Shown in pieces: positions 25,502 through 34,132 of a stretch of 64,000 nucleotides of DNA. Within the stretch, counting starts at the first letter, position 1, and each line of letters opens with the position of its first letter. The stretch spans positions 372,001 through 436,000 of the forward strand of contig NZ_JADLQQ010000005.1 in assembly GCF_015477765.1 (NCBI RefSeq), given 5' to 3'. This stretch comes from Nocardia transvalensis. Lineage in GTDB: Bacteria; Actinomycetota; Actinomycetes; Mycobacteriales; Mycobacteriaceae. Made by a program: the position numbers and the translations under genes. The notes under the pieces were generated by a model that had not been told where the DNA came from, made no database searches, and saw nothing but the letters and a program-made list of their open reading frames with translations.

Positions 25502-26281
25502 TCACGCGTGGTATTCGCCGCAGTTGACGTCCATGGTCTGACCGGTGATGGCGCTGGCCCAGTCGGAGGCGAGAAACACCACCGCGCGAGCGATTTCGTC
25601 GGGTTCGGGCAGGCGTTTCAGATCGCAGCGGGCCGCGGTCTGCTGATACACCTGCTCGACGGTGATGCCGTACTTCTCGGCCACCTTGCCGAAATACCAC
25701 TTCAGTTGATCGCTCCAGATATAGCCCGGCGCGACGCTGTTGACGCGAATTCCCTTCTCCCCCAGCTCGGTTGCCAGCGTCTGCGACATCGCCAGCAGCG
25801 CCGCCTTGGACAGTTTGTAGCTGCCGTAGCGGGGTTCGGAGTGCCGGATGGCGGCCGAGTTGATCATCACCACCGCCCCCTTGGTCTTCGCCAGCTCATC
25901 GGCGAACGCCTTGGTCATGCGCAGCCCGCCGAGAACGGTCAGATCCAGGCTGTCGCGGATCTGCTGAAAATCGGTGCGCTCCAGCGATTTCATCGACGGC
26001 ACCGAGAACGCGTTGTTCACCAGGGCATCGACGCGGCCGAAGGTCTCCACGGTCCGCGCGAGCAGATTCGCCACGGCCGCATCGTCGGTGATGTCGGTGG
26101 GCACGCTCAGCGCCGTCCCGCCGCCGGACCCGATCTCGGCGGCCACCTCGTGCAGCCGGGACTCGGTGCGCGCGGCCAGCACCACCTTCGCTCCCGCGGC
26201 CGCCGACTGGGTGCAGATGGACCGGCCCAGACCCGGCCCCACACCGCTGACGACGACAACCTTATCGGCGAGCATTGTCAT
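25502..26281 (-). CDS. Short-chain dehydrogenase/reductase, Rv3530c-like
   Basis: A 259-residue classical SDR, NAD(P)-dependent. The cofactor motif SGVGPGLG, NNAF (in place of NNAG), the serine in INSAAIRHSE and the active-site YKLSK are present. It ends in DVNCGEYHA. An upstream in-frame ATG at 26359 overlaps the preceding stop as ATGA and would add 26 residues; I use 26281 because the SDR core begins there and GAGGA precedes it. It probably oxidises or reduces a hydroxyl/keto group near the site that becomes sulfated. Confidence 0.87.
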   Translation of the reverse strand: MTMLADKVVVVSGVGPGLGRSICTQSAAAGAKVVLAARTESRLHEVAAEIGSGGGTALSVPTDITDDAAVANLLARTVETFGRVDALVNNAFSVPSMKSLERTDFQQIRDSLDLTVLGGLRMTKAFADELAKTKGAVVMINSAAIRHSEPRYGSYKLSKAALLAMSQTLATELGEKGIRVNSVAPGYIWSDQLKWYFGKVAEKYGITVEQVYQQTAARCDLKRLPEPDEIARAVVFLASDWASAITGQTMDVNCGEYHA

Positions 26282-26355
26282 GCTGTATCCATCCTCGGCA
26301 TGAGCTCTGGGCCCTCCGGGATTACGCTCCGCTGCCGCCTCCGGGCCGTGACCGC

Positions 26356-27534
26356 TCATGCCAGCATCCTTTCCGAAAAGCCGCGCTGCCGTTCGGCAAT
26401 GCGTGCCCGCCAGCCGTTTTCGTCGATGCGGTTGCTGTCGTAATAGGGCAGCCTGGCGGCGACCTCGTCGATCGGCACCAGCGTCGCGGTGGGTCCGTCG
26501 GCGGCGGTGATCGGCCGGTCGGTGCGCTGCCAGCGGAACTGCAGAATCCCCCGGCGCCGCCCGGTGGTCTCGATCCAGTTCGCGACGCCCGGATTGCAGG
26601 CCGACACCACCATGCGGATCACACCGTCCGGATCGACCTGCGCCTGAGCGCTGTTGAGGCTGGTCTGGTGGTTGACGTAGTCCAGGGAGATGTACCAGCG
26701 GCTGCCGAGCTGGAAACCCTGGTAAGGCGCCTCGGATTTCGGCACGGTGACGACCAGCGCCTGATCCTCGGTCAGATCGAAGTGGCCGACCGAGGAGTAC
26801 TGGGTACTCAGGCCGCCCGGGGTGAGCCGCGGTTCGGTGAGCGTGTTCACCGGCAGATCCAGGTAGAACCATGTGGGGAAGTTGAACCACGTCTGGATGC
26901 GCTGCACCAGCATCCGCCCGGCCGCGCGATAGCGTTTGCGCAGCTGTTCCAGATCGGTTGGGACAGGGGCGGTTCCGATGGTATCGACGCGTTCGATGCG
27001 GATGGTGCCCTTGCGTTCGCGGTTCCAGTCGCCGTACACCTCGCGCACCGCCAGCATCGAGGCGCCCTCCCCGAGCACGAAATAGTTCGGCTCCGGATCG
27101 GGCTTGGGTGGCCCGAATCGCAGCCGATAACTGCCGTCGGGGTCGATCAGCAGGCGACGGTCGTCGAAGGCGTCGTCGCCGTTGGGCACGTCGGTGGCGG
27201 TGTAATCGCCTTTGAGCACTTGAAAACTCAGGTCGACCGTGCTGCCGCGGGTGCCGGTGACCAGATACTCCGCGGCCGGCTCGACATTGGCGTGGTAGTA
27301 GAGCGTGTCCGGGTTGTCCAGGCCCATCTTGGTGTAGGGGCCGGTGGAGGTGACGAAGTACGGGTGGCTGGTGCCGTGGGCGCGGGAGAGGTGCAGGACG
27401 GCCTGAATACTGCCCTGCAGGTAGTCGTACCCCTCGGCGAGATCCTGCTCGTCGTGAATGAATTCCGCTGAGGACACGAGCTTTTCGGCCTCGGCGACGG
27501 CCGCCAGGAACGGCTCGGTCACGGATTGTTCCAT
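26356..27534 (-). CDS. DUF1214-type protein, Rv3531c-like
   Basis: A 392-residue protein with no assigned biochemical function. It contains DNPDTLYYHANVEPAAEYLVTGTRGSTVDLSFQVLKGDY and a C-terminal block DQALVVTVPKSEAPYQGFQLGSRWYISLDYVNHQTSLN that recall DUF1254/DUF1214 proteins and M. tuberculosis Rv3531c. No signal peptide is evident. It starts 15 nt after cysNC and is followed by the SDR, so it belongs to the operon. A role in substrate binding or hydrolysis is possible but unproven. Confidence 0.78.
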   Translation of the reverse strand: MEQSVTEPFLAAVAEAEKLVSSAEFIHDEQDLAEGYDYLQGSIQAVLHLSRAHGTSHPYFVTSTGPYTKMGLDNPDTLYYHANVEPAAEYLVTGTRGSTVDLSFQVLKGDYTATDVPNGDDAFDDRRLLIDPDGSYRLRFGPPKPDPEPNYFVLGEGASMLAVREVYGDWNRERKGTIRIERVDTIGTAPVPTDLEQLRKRYRAAGRMLVQRIQTWFNFPTWFYLDLPVNTLTEPRLTPGGLSTQYSSVGHFDLTEDQALVVTVPKSEAPYQGFQLGSRWYISLDYVNHQTSLNSAQAQVDPDGVIRMVVSACNPGVANWIETTGRRRGILQFRWQRTDRPITAADGPTATLVPIDEVAARLPYYDSNRIDENGWRARIAERQRGFSERMLA

Positions 27535-27549
27535 CGCTTTCCCAACTTT

Positions 27550-29388
27550 CTACAATCCCAATTCACGCCGGATCGATGCGGCGATGTCGGCGGGCGTCCC
27601 CTGCTCCGGTGTCACGATCAGGTCCGGGTGTTCGGGTCGCTCATACGGCGAGTCGATGCCGGTGAACTGCCGCAGCTTCCCGGCGCGAGCACGGGCATAG
27701 AGCCCCTTCGGATCCCGGCGTTCACACAGCTCCAGCGGGGTGTCGACGAACACCTCATGGAACGGCAGCGCCCGATCGCGGTGTGCGGCGCGCGCCTGTT
27801 CCCGCTGGGCGGCGAACGGGCTGATCAGCGACACGATCGCCACCACACCGGCATCGGCGAACAGCGCCGCCACCTCGGCCACGCGCCGGATGTTCTCGCG
27901 GCGATCGTCATCGCCGAAACCGAGGTCGGCAGTGAGGCCGTGGCGCAGATTGTCCCCGTCGAGCAGGTAGGCCGGGCGGCCGGATTCCACCAGCTGTCTC
28001 TCCAATTCGACGGCGATCGTGGACTTTCCGGATCCGGACAGCCCCGTCAGCCAGACCGTCGCCCCCTCGTGCGGCCGTCCGGCGCGTCCCACCGACGAGC
28101 CGTGCCACACGACCTCCGAGCGCCGGTCGGACGCACCGGTGTCGCGGGCGAGGATCATGCCCGCGGCCACGGTCTGATTCGTCGCATCGTCGATGAGGAT
28201 GAAGCTGCCGGTGCGCCGGTTGTCGCGGTAGGGGTCGACCATCAACGGCCGGTGACTGCGCAGCGTCAACCGCCCGATATCGTTGAGCGCCAAGCTTTCC
28301 GCCCCGACCTCGCGGTGCAGGGTGTTGACGTCGAGGCGATAGTCCAGGCCGGTGACGCGCACCTTGGTCGTCTGGGCGGCCGTGCGGATGGTGTACTCCG
28401 AGCCGCCACGCAGCACGGTGTCGTCGGAGAACCAGCACACCATGGCGGCCGCCTCACGATCGATATGGGGCCGATTCCCCGGGCGCGCCAGCATATCTCC
28501 TCGACCCACGTCCACCTCGTCGTCGAGGGTCAGCGAGACGGCCATCCCGGTGAACGCCTCCTTCACCGTGGTGCCACCCGGCCCCCAGATATGCGCGACC
28601 CGCGTGGTCCGTCCCGACGGCAGCACCACGATCTCGTCACCGGGTTTGAAGATGCCGCCCGCGACGGTGCCCGCATAGCTGCGGTGGGCCCCGTGGCCCC
28701 GGATCACGTACTGCACGGGCAGTCGCGCATCGATCAGGTTGCGGTCGGAGGCGATGTGCACGTCCTCCAGGTGTGGCAGCAACGGCGGGCCCGGATACCA
28801 CGGCATGCGCGCGGACGAGTCGACGACATTGTCGCCGTGCAGCGCCGACACCGGCACGAAACTCAGGTCGTTCACGGTGAGTTTGGCCGCGAAGGTGGCG
28901 AATTCGGCGCGGATCTCGTCGAACCGCTCCTGCGACCAGCCGACCAGATCCATCTTGTTCACGCACACCACCACGTGCGGCACACCGAGCAGGGTGGCCA
29001 GGAACGCGTGGCGGCGGGTCTGCTCCACCACTCCCTTGCGGGCATCGACGAGGATCAGGGCCAGGTCCGCGGTCGAGGCGCCGGTCACCATATTGCGGGT
29101 GTACTGCACATGCCCGGGGGTGTCGGCGATGACGAATTTCCTTCGGGGCGTGGCGAAATAGCGGTAGGCGACATCGATGGTGATGCCCTGCTCGCGCTCG
29201 GCGCGCAGACCGTCGGTCACCAGCGCCAGATCCGTCGCCGCGTCCCCGCGCCGGGCGCTGACCCGCTCGATCGCCGCCAGCTGGTCGGCGAACAGGTTTT
29301 TCGAGTCGTAGAGCAGGCGGCCGATCAGGGTGGACTTACCGTCGTCGACGCTGCCCGCCGTCGCCAGTCTCAGCAGATTGCGGCCCAT
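27550..29388 (-). CDS. cysNC: Bifunctional ATP sulfurylase GTPase subunit / APS kinase
   Basis: A 612-residue fusion. Residues 1-430 are CysN, the GTPase that drives CysD: GSVDDGKST at 12-20, then DTPGHVQYTRNM and NKMD. Residues about 440-612 are CysC, APS kinase: GLSGSGKST near 449-457, DGDNLRHGL and DTPLELCERRDPKGLY. Together with CysD it turns sulfate and ATP into PAPS. Because its P-loop and RDPKGLY are intact, the CysC half should be active. The start overlaps the cysD stop as TGATG. Its operon places PAPS production directly ahead of a sulfotransferase. Confidence 0.95.
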   Translation of the reverse strand: MGRNLLRLATAGSVDDGKSTLIGRLLYDSKNLFADQLAAIERVSARRGDAATDLALVTDGLRAEREQGITIDVAYRYFATPRRKFVIADTPGHVQYTRNMVTGASTADLALILVDARKGVVEQTRRHAFLATLLGVPHVVVCVNKMDLVGWSQERFDEIRAEFATFAAKLTVNDLSFVPVSALHGDNVVDSSARMPWYPGPPLLPHLEDVHIASDRNLIDARLPVQYVIRGHGAHRSYAGTVAGGIFKPGDEIVVLPSGRTTRVAHIWGPGGTTVKEAFTGMAVSLTLDDEVDVGRGDMLARPGNRPHIDREAAAMVCWFSDDTVLRGGSEYTIRTAAQTTKVRVTGLDYRLDVNTLHREVGAESLALNDIGRLTLRSHRPLMVDPYRDNRRTGSFILIDDATNQTVAAGMILARDTGASDRRSEVVWHGSSVGRAGRPHEGATVWLTGLSGSGKSTIAVELERQLVESGRPAYLLDGDNLRHGLTADLGFGDDDRRENIRRVAEVAALFADAGVVAIVSLISPFAAQREQARAAHRDRALPFHEVFVDTPLELCERRDPKGLYARARAGKLRQFTGIDSPYERPEHPDLIVTPEQGTPADIAASIRRELGL

Positions 29389-30293
29389 CAGAAGTAGCCC
29401 TCCCGCTTGCGGTCTTCCATTCCGGAATCGGAGATGCGGTCGTCGGCACGGGTCGCACCGCGCTCGGTGAGGCGGGTGACGGCCGTTTCGGCGATGACGG
29501 CCGCGGGATCGGCGGCCTCGCTCTCGATACAGCCGGTGCAGGTGGCATCGCCCACCGTGCGGAAGCGCACCGTCGCCTCGAAGACCTCCTCGCCGACGCG
29601 GAGTGGGAGAAAGCGGTTGGCCGCCAACAGCATTCCGTCGCGCCACACCACTGTGCGCCGGTGCGCGTAGTACAGCGGAGGCAGTTCGACCTCCTCGCGA
29701 TCGATGTACTCCCAGATGTCGAGTTCGGTCCAGTTCGACAGCGGGAAGACGCGGATGTGTTCGCCCGCACGGTGTCTGCCGTTGTACAGATTCCAGATCT
29801 CCGGCCGCTGCGCGCGCGGCTCCCAGCCGCCGAATTCGTCGCGGAAGCTGAACACCCGCTCCTTGGCCCGCGCCTTCTCCTCGTCGCGGCGGGCGCCGCC
29901 GAACACCGCATCGAACCGGTGCTCGGTGATCGCGCGCAGCAGCGTGGTGGTCTGCAGCCGGTTGCGGCTCTCCCCCGGCCGCTCCACCACCCGGCCGGCG
30001 TCGATATCGTCCTGCACCCGCGCCACCAGCAGGCGGGCACCCAGCCGCGCCGCGGTGCGGTCGCGGAAGTCGATCACCTCGTCGAAATTGTGCCCGGTGT
30101 CGATGTGCAGCAACGGAAACGGCAGCGGGGCGGGCCAGAACGCCTTGCGCGCCAGCTCCAGCATCACCGCCGAATCCTTACCGCCGGAGAACAGCAGCAC
30201 CGGACGCTCGAACGTCGCCGCGACCTCCCGGAAGATGTGCACCGATTCGGCCTCGCACGCCGCCAGATGCGACAGCTCGTATCCCGTCCGCAT
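29388..30293 (-). CDS. cysD: Sulfate adenylyltransferase subunit 2
   Basis: A 301-residue catalytic subunit of ATP sulfurylase, making adenosine 5'-phosphosulfate. The PP-loop LFSGGKDSAVML, the following HIDTGHNFDEVIDFRD, GGARRDEEKARAKERVFSFRD and PLSNWTELDIWEYI are all present. ATG at 30293 with GTGGGTGAG upstream; a GTG one codon earlier is possible. First gene of the operon cysD-cysNC-DUF1214-SDR-sulfotransferase-MaoC and divergent from an iclR gene with a palindrome in between. No cysteine-assimilation gene (cysH, cysK) is nearby. Confidence 0.95.
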   Translation of the reverse strand: MRTGYELSHLAACEAESVHIFREVAATFERPVLLFSGGKDSAVMLELARKAFWPAPLPFPLLHIDTGHNFDEVIDFRDRTAARLGARLLVARVQDDIDAGRVVERPGESRNRLQTTTLLRAITEHRFDAVFGGARRDEEKARAKERVFSFRDEFGGWEPRAQRPEIWNLYNGRHRAGEHIRVFPLSNWTELDIWEYIDREEVELPPLYYAHRRTVVWRDGMLLAANRFLPLRVGEEVFEATVRFRTVGDATCTGCIESEAADPAAVIAETAVTRLTERGATRADDRISDSGMEDRKREGYF

Positions 30294-30311
30294 CACTCAC
30301 CCACTTGCGTT

Positions 30312-30333
30312 GTCGAATATTCGACGCTATCGT
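30312..30333. promoter_or_regulatory. Palindromic operator and leaderless iclR promoter
   Basis: GTCGAATATTCGAC (30312-30325) is a perfect 14-bp palindrome centred between divergent cysD and iclR; a related TTCGATATT lies at 30333-30341. TATCGT (30328-30333) is a -10-like hexamer 8 nt before the iclR GTG. It is the likely IclR operator for both directions. Confidence 0.55.
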
Positions 30334-30341
30334 TCGATATT

Positions 30342-31265
30342 GTGACACCGACGATAGGCCGCTCCCGGCGCGCCGGTCAAGAGCCCGTTGCCGACTCCGG
30401 CTCCGACACCGCCGCTTTCGCGTCTCCACCCACGCATCGGGTGGTGCAGGTGATCGAGCTGCTCTCGCGCCGTCCCGCCGACCATCTGTCGCTGGCCCGG
30501 ATCGTGCGCGACACCGGCATGTCCCGGGCCACCGCGCACGCGGTACTCACCCAGCTGACGGCCGACGGCTGGACCGTGCGCGACGTGGACGGCAATTACG
30601 GCCTGGGCCTGGGCCTGCTGACGGTGGCCCGCCGGGCCGAGGCGGCATTTCCGCTGCGCCGGCTCGCGCTGGAGCCGATGCGAGAGCTGGCCGAGAACGC
30701 GGCCGTTCCGGTCTTCCTCGCCGAGCGTGACAACGGCTCGATCGTCATCAGCGAGGTGATGGGCAGCCCGTCGGTGCCGTGGATCCGCGCGGGCCGCCGC
30801 CTGCCCATCGCACCGCCGGTGGCCCGCGAATTCGTCGCCTGGGCACCGGAATCCGAGCGCCGCGCCTGGGTCGACAGTGCCGATCCCGCGCATCGGGACC
30901 GCTTGGTCGCGGTGCTCGAGGCGGTGCGCTCGCGCGGCTATTCCGTGGAACGCCTGGCCGACGACTCGGCCCCGATGCTGCAAGCCCTTGCCGCCCTGCG
31001 CAATTCACCGGTCACCGACCCGCTGCGCAACCGTCTCAACGCCATGATCGCCGACCTGATCACCATCGACTATCTCCCCGACGAACTCGGCGCCGAGAAT
31101 GCGGTGGTGACGGTGGCCGCCCCGGTCTTCACCGACGACCACACCGTCGCGGCGACCGTCGTCGCCTGCCCCGACATGCTCCTGACCGCACCGGCGCTGG
31201 CGCAACTGGGTTCCGCCGTCGCGGCCACGGCCGACCGGATCACCGACTCTCTGAACGCTGCCTGA
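30342..31265 (+). CDS. IclR-family transcriptional regulator
   Basis: A 307-residue regulator. The N-terminal winged helix (HRVVQVIELLSRRPADHLSLARIVRDTGMSRATAHAVLTQLTADGWTVRD, about 28-78) is followed by an IclR-type effector domain. Typical IclR ending motifs are loosely conserved. It is divergent from cysD and probably controls the sulfation operon in response to a small-molecule ligand, perhaps the pathway substrate. The GTG at 30342 appears leaderless. Effector unknown. Confidence 0.85.
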   Translation: MTPTIGRSRRAGQEPVADSGSDTAAFASPPTHRVVQVIELLSRRPADHLSLARIVRDTGMSRATAHAVLTQLTADGWTVRDVDGNYGLGLGLLTVARRAEAAFPLRRLALEPMRELAENAAVPVFLAERDNGSIVISEVMGSPSVPWIRAGRRLPIAPPVAREFVAWAPESERRAWVDSADPAHRDRLVAVLEAVRSRGYSVERLADDSAPMLQALAALRNSPVTDPLRNRLNAMIADLITIDYLPDELGAENAVVTVAAPVFTDDHTVAATVVACPDMLLTAPALAQLGSAVAATADRITDSLNAA

Positions 31266-31298
31266 CCCCCGCCTCCGAATTCTCGGGGAGGGCCGGGA

Positions 31299-32006
31299 TC
31301 ACCGCCGCAGGTGGCGTTGGAGTTGGCCGAGGATGGTGTGGTTGCGGGTCGCGTCCAGCGCCAGCGCCGCGGCCCAGACGTGGGCGGAGACGATTCCCCG
31401 ATACGCGCGGTCGAACCAGTCGTCGATGGTGCTGCGGCGGTCGAGGGTGTCGGCGTCCCAGCCGATCGGTTCGAGGTCGGGCAGATAGAGGTACCGCAGC
31501 TGGGTATATTCGTGGCCGCGGGCATCGAAAATCGTTGCCACCCAGACCTCTTCGGCGGTGGGGCGGTCCTGCAGCCGAGCCGTGGACTCCGATTGCGCCG
31601 CCCCGCCCACCTCACGGACGGTCGCCTCCGCGAGGGACCGGTAGGCCAGCCCGAATCCCCAGAGCCGCCCGCCCATACCCGTCATCATTCGTGCGGCGAT
31701 CTCCAGGATCGGCGACCCGGCGACCACGGGGGCGTCGTCGGGCGAGAACTCCGTCACACCCGCCGCATTGATCTCCTCGGCCCCGCCGGTCCCGGTGAAG
31801 CCCCAGACGTGCACCAGCGCCGGGGCGGCCGTCAGCACCGCACTGCGCCGCTCGACCATTGCCGGGAGGAGGGAATCGATGATCGCCCGCTCCGGGTAGC
31901 GGATCGCCGGTACGCCGCCCGGCCATCGAGACTCGGTGTGCCTCTTACCATTTCCTTGTCCGGCCATGATCATCTCCGCTGGGCCTTCTGCTTCGGACAC
32001 CGACAT
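31299..32006 (-). CDS. Hypothetical protein
   Basis: A 235-residue protein I do not recognise. It has no membrane segment. AAPALVHVWGFTGTGGAEEINAAGVTEFSPDD and GRLWGFGLAYRSLAEATVREVGG suggest a mixed fold; the C-terminus (STIDDWFDRAYRGIVSAHVWAAALALDATRNHTILGQLQRHL) is helical. A TAGACT hexamer lies about 30 nt before the ATG at 32006. An ATG at 31967 is a possible shorter start. It converges with iclR. Confidence 0.55.
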   Translation of the reverse strand: MSVSEAEGPAEMIMAGQGNGKRHTESRWPGGVPAIRYPERAIIDSLLPAMVERRSAVLTAAPALVHVWGFTGTGGAEEINAAGVTEFSPDDAPVVAGSPILEIAARMMTGMGGRLWGFGLAYRSLAEATVREVGGAAQSESTARLQDRPTAEEVWVATIFDARGHEYTQLRYLYLPDLEPIGWDADTLDRRSTIDDWFDRAYRGIVSAHVWAAALALDATRNHTILGQLQRHLRR

Positions 32007-32053
32007 CGACCACGTTCACGAGCAGCGTCCCCAGTCTAGTCGCGGCCGCCCCG

Positions 32054-32401
32054 TCAGCCTGCCTCGTCGAGCAGGTTCCGCGGCGCGGCCTGCCGCCAGG
32101 AATCGAGCACGATGGCTTCCAGTTCGTCGCGGTCCTCGAGCTCGGACAGGCGCACGCGCACCCAGGCGTTGTTGGCCTCGTGGGCGGCGATCCAGAACTT
32201 GTGCGGTTCGGCGACGACCAGTTCGTCCCGGTCGGCGATGGGGCAGCGCACCGCCATCGACGTTTCGGACTCGGGAAGGGTGAGAAACAGCTTGCCCGCG
32301 ACCCGAAAGATCGGCATCTCCCACAAAAACTGCTCCGACGTCTGCGGCAACGACAGAGCAAAGGCGCGGACATCATCCCCGGTGGCACTCACCCACCGCA
32401 T
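32054..32401 (-). CDS. MmcQ/YjbR-family DNA-binding-like protein
   Basis: A 115-residue CyaY-fold protein of the MmcQ/YjbR family: SLPQTSEQFLWEMPIFRVAGKLFLTLPE, RDELVVAEPHKFWIAAHEANNAWVRVRLSELEDRDEL and LDSWRQAAPRNLLDE. These small cytoplasmic proteins are thought to bind DNA, but their role is unclear. ATG at 32401 with GGAAAA upstream; a GTG three codons later is an alternative. Divergent from the VOC protein. Confidence 0.82.
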   Translation of the reverse strand: MRWVSATGDDVRAFALSLPQTSEQFLWEMPIFRVAGKLFLTLPESETSMAVRCPIADRDELVVAEPHKFWIAAHEANNAWVRVRLSELEDRDELEAIVLDSWRQAAPRNLLDEAG

Positions 32402-32506
32402 TTTTCCAGACGCCGCTCGGCTCTCGGCGTCAAGAGCATCTCCTTTGACATCAACAGAGGTTGAGGTTCTAGCGTCGGTGGCGACGCGAAGACGAAGGAG
32501 GACCGG

Positions 32507-33184
32507 ATGAGAATCCGCGAAGTGACCATCACCGCCACCGAGCTCGGGGCCAACGCGGCGTTCTACCGTGAGGTACTGCAGCTTCCGGTGCAGGCGTCGG
32601 CCGAGCGGGTGCAGGTCGGCATCGGCGCCAGCAGGCTGGTGGTGACCCGCGGGGAGGCGTTCTCCGGGGTGCATCATCTGGCGTTCGGCATTGCGCCCCG
32701 CGATTTCGAGACCGCGCGGCGGTGGCTGGGCGAGCGGGTGGACCTGCTGCGCGTGAACGACTCCGAGGTGATCGACGGTCCGGCCGCATGGGACTCGCGG
32801 TCGCTCTACTTCCGCGGGCCCGAGGGCATTCTCCTGGAACTCATTGCCCGGCAGCACGATTCGGGCGCACCCGCCGGTGACGGCGCGGCGCCACGACTCC
32901 TGTCGATCAGCGAGGTGGGCATCGGTGTGCCCGACGTCCCCGAGGCGGTCGGCGCCCTGCGCGACACGTTCGGTCTTCCCCAGTTCCCGCCGCAACTACC
33001 GACATTCGCACCGATCGGCGATCACGACGGCCTGCTGATCCTGGCCGACCTCGACCGCATCTGGTTCCCGACCGACGCCGACCGGCCCGCCCGCGGTCCG
33101 GTGGCGGCGCACATCGAACTGCCCGACCGCCACGGCAAACTCGCGCTCACCGCACACGCCGACCTCGAGGCGACCGTCGCCTGA
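32507..33184 (+). CDS. Two-domain glyoxalase/dioxygenase (VOC) superfamily protein
   Basis: A 225-residue vicinal-oxygen-chelate protein. The first module (ITATELGANAAFYREVLQLPVQ ... GPEGILLELIA) is well kept; the second (ISEVGIGVPDVPEAVGALRDTFGLPQF) is weaker. A metal-dependent lyase or dioxygenase is possible, but several metal-ligand positions are uncertain. The ATG follows GAAGGAGGACCGG, one of the strongest ribosome sites in the window. Confidence 0.8.
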   Translation: MRIREVTITATELGANAAFYREVLQLPVQASAERVQVGIGASRLVVTRGEAFSGVHHLAFGIAPRDFETARRWLGERVDLLRVNDSEVIDGPAAWDSRSLYFRGPEGILLELIARQHDSGAPAGDGAAPRLLSISEVGIGVPDVPEAVGALRDTFGLPQFPPQLPTFAPIGDHDGLLILADLDRIWFPTDADRPARGPVAAHIELPDRHGKLALTAHADLEATVA

Positions 33185-33189
33185 GACGT

Positions 33190-33954
33190 CTAGGACCGCC
33201 GACGGTAGGCCGGTGCCGGATCGGAGGCGACGTACTGGGCCCAGGTCTGGACGCCGCAGGCGCGGTCCGGACAGGTGTGGTAGCCGGATCGCAGGCCCTG
33301 GGCGACCATACCCGGCAGCGGGATTCGCACCGCCCGCCGCGGCCGGCCGCGGTGGGCGCGCCAGGTCTCGAGCATCTGCGCCAGCGTCAGGACCTGGGGG
33401 CCGCCGAAATCCGGTGCCCGACCGCGCGGTTCGCCCTCGAGCAGGTCCGCCACCCGCAGGGCGACGTCCTCGGTGCCGACGGACTGGAAGCGGAAATCCG
33501 CGGGCAGCGGCGCGATCGGCAGCCGCTCCACGCCCCGCAGCATCGTGGCGATCAGGTCGTGAAACTGAGTGGCGCGCAGGATCGTGTGCGGTACGGCGCT
33601 TCCGGCGATGAGCTTCTCGCAGGCGAGTTTGTTGCGGTAGTAGCGCACCGGGATCCGATCGATCCCCACGATCGACACGTACAGCAGGTGGGCCTCGCCC
33701 GCGACGGACAGCAGGTTCCGTGTCTGCGCCACATCCGGTTTGCCCAGTCTGCGAAAGTCCGACGCCGCGTGCACGATCAACTCCGCACCGTCGGCGGCCG
33801 CCCGCACGCCCTCACCGGTGGTCAGATCGCCTACATGCGTCCCGGCACCTTCCCGGCGGGACAACACCCGCACCTCGTGCCCACGCACCCGCAGCCGCTG
33901 CACTATGCGCTTGCCGAGGGCTCCGGTGCCCCCGGCCACGAGAACCGTGCTCAT
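33190..33954 (-). CDS. NmrA-like atypical SDR (NAD(P)-binding) protein
   Basis: A 254-residue NAD(P)-binding protein: the N-terminal GGTGALGKRIVQRLRVRGHEVRVLSR is an atypical SDR cofactor motif, followed by AELIVHAASDFRR and LLYVSIVGIDRIPVRYYRNKLACEKLIAGSAVPHTILRATQFHD, as in NmrA/complex I NDUFA9-like proteins. A catalytic Tyr/Lys pair is represented by YYRNK. The ATG at 33954 has AGGTAGGGA upstream. Its stop is 5 bp from that of the VOC gene, converging. Confidence 0.82.
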   Translation of the reverse strand: MSTVLVAGGTGALGKRIVQRLRVRGHEVRVLSRREGAGTHVGDLTTGEGVRAAADGAELIVHAASDFRRLGKPDVAQTRNLLSVAGEAHLLYVSIVGIDRIPVRYYRNKLACEKLIAGSAVPHTILRATQFHDLIATMLRGVERLPIAPLPADFRFQSVGTEDVALRVADLLEGEPRGRAPDFGGPQVLTLAQMLETWRAHRGRPRRAVRIPLPGMVAQGLRSGYHTCPDRACGVQTWAQYVASDPAPAYRRRS

Positions 33955-34132
33955 ATCCCTACCTAACCGCGTCGCGATCGACACGACAAGCGTCCCTGGC
34001 GCCTGTCACCGATCTGAACGAGCGCCCGCTTGTGGCGATTTCGCGCCATGACGACCCCCTCACCACGCACCCCGCGCACCCCGCGTCGCCAGGGGCAGAC
34101 GAACCGGCCCGTCTGTGGTTAGCTGTGGGGCC

